A program made the position numbers and the translations under genes. Shown one piece after another: positions 12,050 to 13,292 of a stretch of DNA of 13,292 nt. The notes below the pieces were generated by a model. It worked only from the letters and a program-made list of their open reading frames with translations. It had not been told where the DNA came from and searched no databases. The stretch's first letter is position 1; each line of letters starts with the position of its first letter. Source of the stretch: Spirochaetaceae bacterium (GTDB lineage Bacteria > Spirochaetota > Spirochaetia > Treponematales > Breznakiellaceae); the NCBI GenBank assembly GCA_031288215.1, contig JAITRV010000266.1, positions 1-13,292 of the forward strand, given 5' to 3'.

Positions 12050-13238
12050 GCTGGGAGATGATGTCCGCCGCCCGGTCCCCATACTGCTGGGGGGAGGCAG
12101 CGGCGGCCTGTTCCAGAAAGGTTATCGCATCGTCGCGGCGTCCCGCGGAGGCCGCGTTGAGTCCCCGGGCATACTGGACGAGCCCCTGATCCGCCCCGTA
12201 TGCGAGGGCGGAACGGTAGTAGGCTTCCGCCTGGTCGTAATCTTTTTCCTCATAGGCCAGGAGCCCCAGGTAGTAGGGGGAGACGAAATGGACAGGCCGC
12301 AGGTCCTGCGCCCTTAAAAAGTTCCTTTCCGCCTCCGTCCTATCCCCCGCCGTATAGGCCGCTTGCCCCGCCTCGATATATTCCGTAAAGGTTTTTCGGC
12401 CCGCCAGGTACGCCCACACATCTTTCTGAAGGACCTCCGGCTCGATCCATTGGGTAATCCGCTTAAACACCGCTTCCGCATTAGTTCCCGCCGGGTCGGA
12501 ATCCGAGAGGACCGTAAAACTTTCCACCAGGGTTCTGAAATAGTCCATATTCCCGCTGTTGAGAAAGAAAGAGACCAGGGCCCAGGAGAGCCCCTGAAAA
12601 TGCTCCGGCGTTCCCCGGACATCCGCCAGGAATACCGGCTCCAACGGAGGCCGCGCCTCCGAAGGCAGATCCTTCGAAGGCGCGGCGGTCCCCAGGTTTT
12701 TTACCGTATCAAGCCAGACGAGGTTTTCCCGGTAGTTTAAGCGCTGGGCCTGGGCATCGAACCCCAGGGTGTTGTAATAAATGGAAAAGCCCTCCCTGAT
12801 CCAGGCCGGGGGGGAAGCAACAAAGGCCCGGAGAAACTGGATGAAGGCCTGGTGGGCGGTCATCGCCGCCTCCTCGCCGCTGCCCCGGAGGACGACCAGT
12901 TCCCGTTGTTCCGGCTGGGTATAATGGAGGTATACCGCCCCGTCCCTGGTCCTCCCCAGCCGGGAGGAGACGTAACTGTCATAGGCCGCCTTATCCGCAA
13001 AGATCCGGGCCCGCAGGGGGAGCGGGAGCCGCTGGGGATCAAAGTGGAAGATCCGGTTGTATTCGTTAAAGCGCATATTCAATTCCCGGGCCAGGGAAGC
13101 CGCATCCCCCTCTCCCAGTTGGGAAAAGACCTGATAATACCCCCGGGCCGCTTCGGCCATTACCGGCGCGCTGACTTGGGCGGACAAGGGACAGAGTAAA
13201 ATAAGGGCAAGCAACAGGCTTCCGGCGCTCTTTTTCAT
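12030..13238 (-). CDS. Exported TPR protein with degenerate peptidase-MA-like domain
   Basis: This 402-residue protein has an N-terminal signal peptide (basic MKKSAG, hydrophobic LLLALILLCPL, likely cleavage after LSA at about residue 20), so it should act in the periplasm. Residues about 30-240 resemble a gluzincin/peptidase-MA-like domain: the place of the HExxH motif reads His129-Gln-Ala-Phe-Ile, followed by 'PPAWIREGFSIYY' with the usual third-ligand Glu149. The catalytic Glu and second His are lost, so it is probably not an active metalloprotease. Residues about 289-391 form about three TPR repeats ('AERNFLRAQDLRP', 'AEAYYRSALAYGA', 'AITFLEQAAAASP'), suggesting protein-protein contacts. 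Two adjacent ATGs exist; 13238 is chosen because AAGGAG then lies 6 nt upstream, versus 3 nt for 13241. The exact role is unknown. Confidence 0.8.
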   Translation of the reverse strand: MKKSAGSLLLALILLCPLSAQVSAPVMAEAARGYYQVFSQLGEGDAASLARELNMRFNEYNRIFHFDPQRLPLPLRARIFADKAAYDSYVSSRLGRTRDGAVYLHYTQPEQRELVVLRGSGEEAAMTAHQAFIQFLRAFVASPPAWIREGFSIYYNTLGFDAQAQRLNYRENLVWLDTVKNLGTAAPSKDLPSEARPPLEPVFLADVRGTPEHFQGLSWALVSFFLNSGNMDYFRTLVESFTVLSDSDPAGTNAEAVFKRITQWIEPEVLQKDVWAYLAGRKTFTEYIEAGQAAYTAGDRTEAERNFLRAQDLRPVHFVSPYYLGLLAYEEKDYDQAEAYYRSALAYGADQGLVQYARGLNAASAGRRDDAITFLEQAAAASPQQYGDRAADIISQLRQAGE

Positions 13239-13256
13239 CATATTCTCCTTATTTCT

Positions 13257-13267
13257 ATTATATTATA
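13257..13267 (-). promoter_or_regulatory. Putative -10 region of the TPR protein gene
   Basis: Overlapping TATAAT hexamers (13267-13262 and 13262-13257) lie on the minus strand, the first as TGATATAAT resembling an extended -10. No good -35 is visible in the bases left before the window edge. The leader would be about 20 nt and contains AAGGAG. Confidence 0.5.
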
Positions 13268-13292
13268 TCATGCCGGTTTCATAAAGTCGTTT

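Overview
The window looks like a chromosomal segment of a fairly GC-rich anaerobic bacterium. My best guess is a spirochaete of the Treponema group. This rests on gene style only: strong AAGGAG ribosome sites, a PcnB-type polymerase beside an exported TPR protein, and many intergenic hairpins. No rRNA or other clade marker is present, so the assignment is tentative.

Left edge (1-660): the first codons of a permease leave the window on the minus strand. Next comes a gutted ISAs1-family transposase remnant, then two GC-rich hairpins in a convergent intergenic space.

Centre (659-9686, all minus strand): a catabolic island for ureides and glyoxylate in two transcription units with a regulator between them. 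Unit 1 (4335 to 659) reads: SDF/DAACS symporter, allantoate amidohydrolase (allC), small cupin, (S)-ureidoglycine aminohydrolase (allE). Unit 2 (9592 to 5819) reads: glyoxylate-carboligase-like ThDP enzyme (gcl), TIM-barrel isomerase (candidate hydroxypyruvate isomerase), D-2-hydroxyacid dehydrogenase (candidate hydroxypyruvate reductase). Together they suggest: allantoate import, ureidoglycine, ureidoglycolate, glyoxylate, tartronate semialdehyde, hydroxypyruvate, D-glycerate, releasing ammonia for nitrogen supply. The ureidoglycolate-to-glyoxylate step has no recognisable enzyme here, and allantoinase and glycerate kinase are also absent. The regulator (5598 to 4570) is an unusual XRE-HTH + GntR-HTH + FCD fusion.

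The most striking feature is that the promoter and first codons of the symporter gene (4281-4525) are duplicated in front of gcl (9638-9844), with a 71-nt core differing at only 3 positions. The two units may therefore share one control region and one regulator. The copied gene start survives as a frameshifted 33-codon reading frame with its own ribosome site, and it overlaps the gcl start codon. Another notable structure is a 101-nt cloverleaf-like set of nested perfect inverted repeats between the dehydrogenase and the regulator.

Right part (9909-13238): a plus-strand pair made of an alpha/beta hydrolase and a translationally coupled pcnB-type polymerase. Convergent to it is an exported TPR protein with a degenerate gluzincin motif; the two 3' ends overlap within a perfect hairpin.
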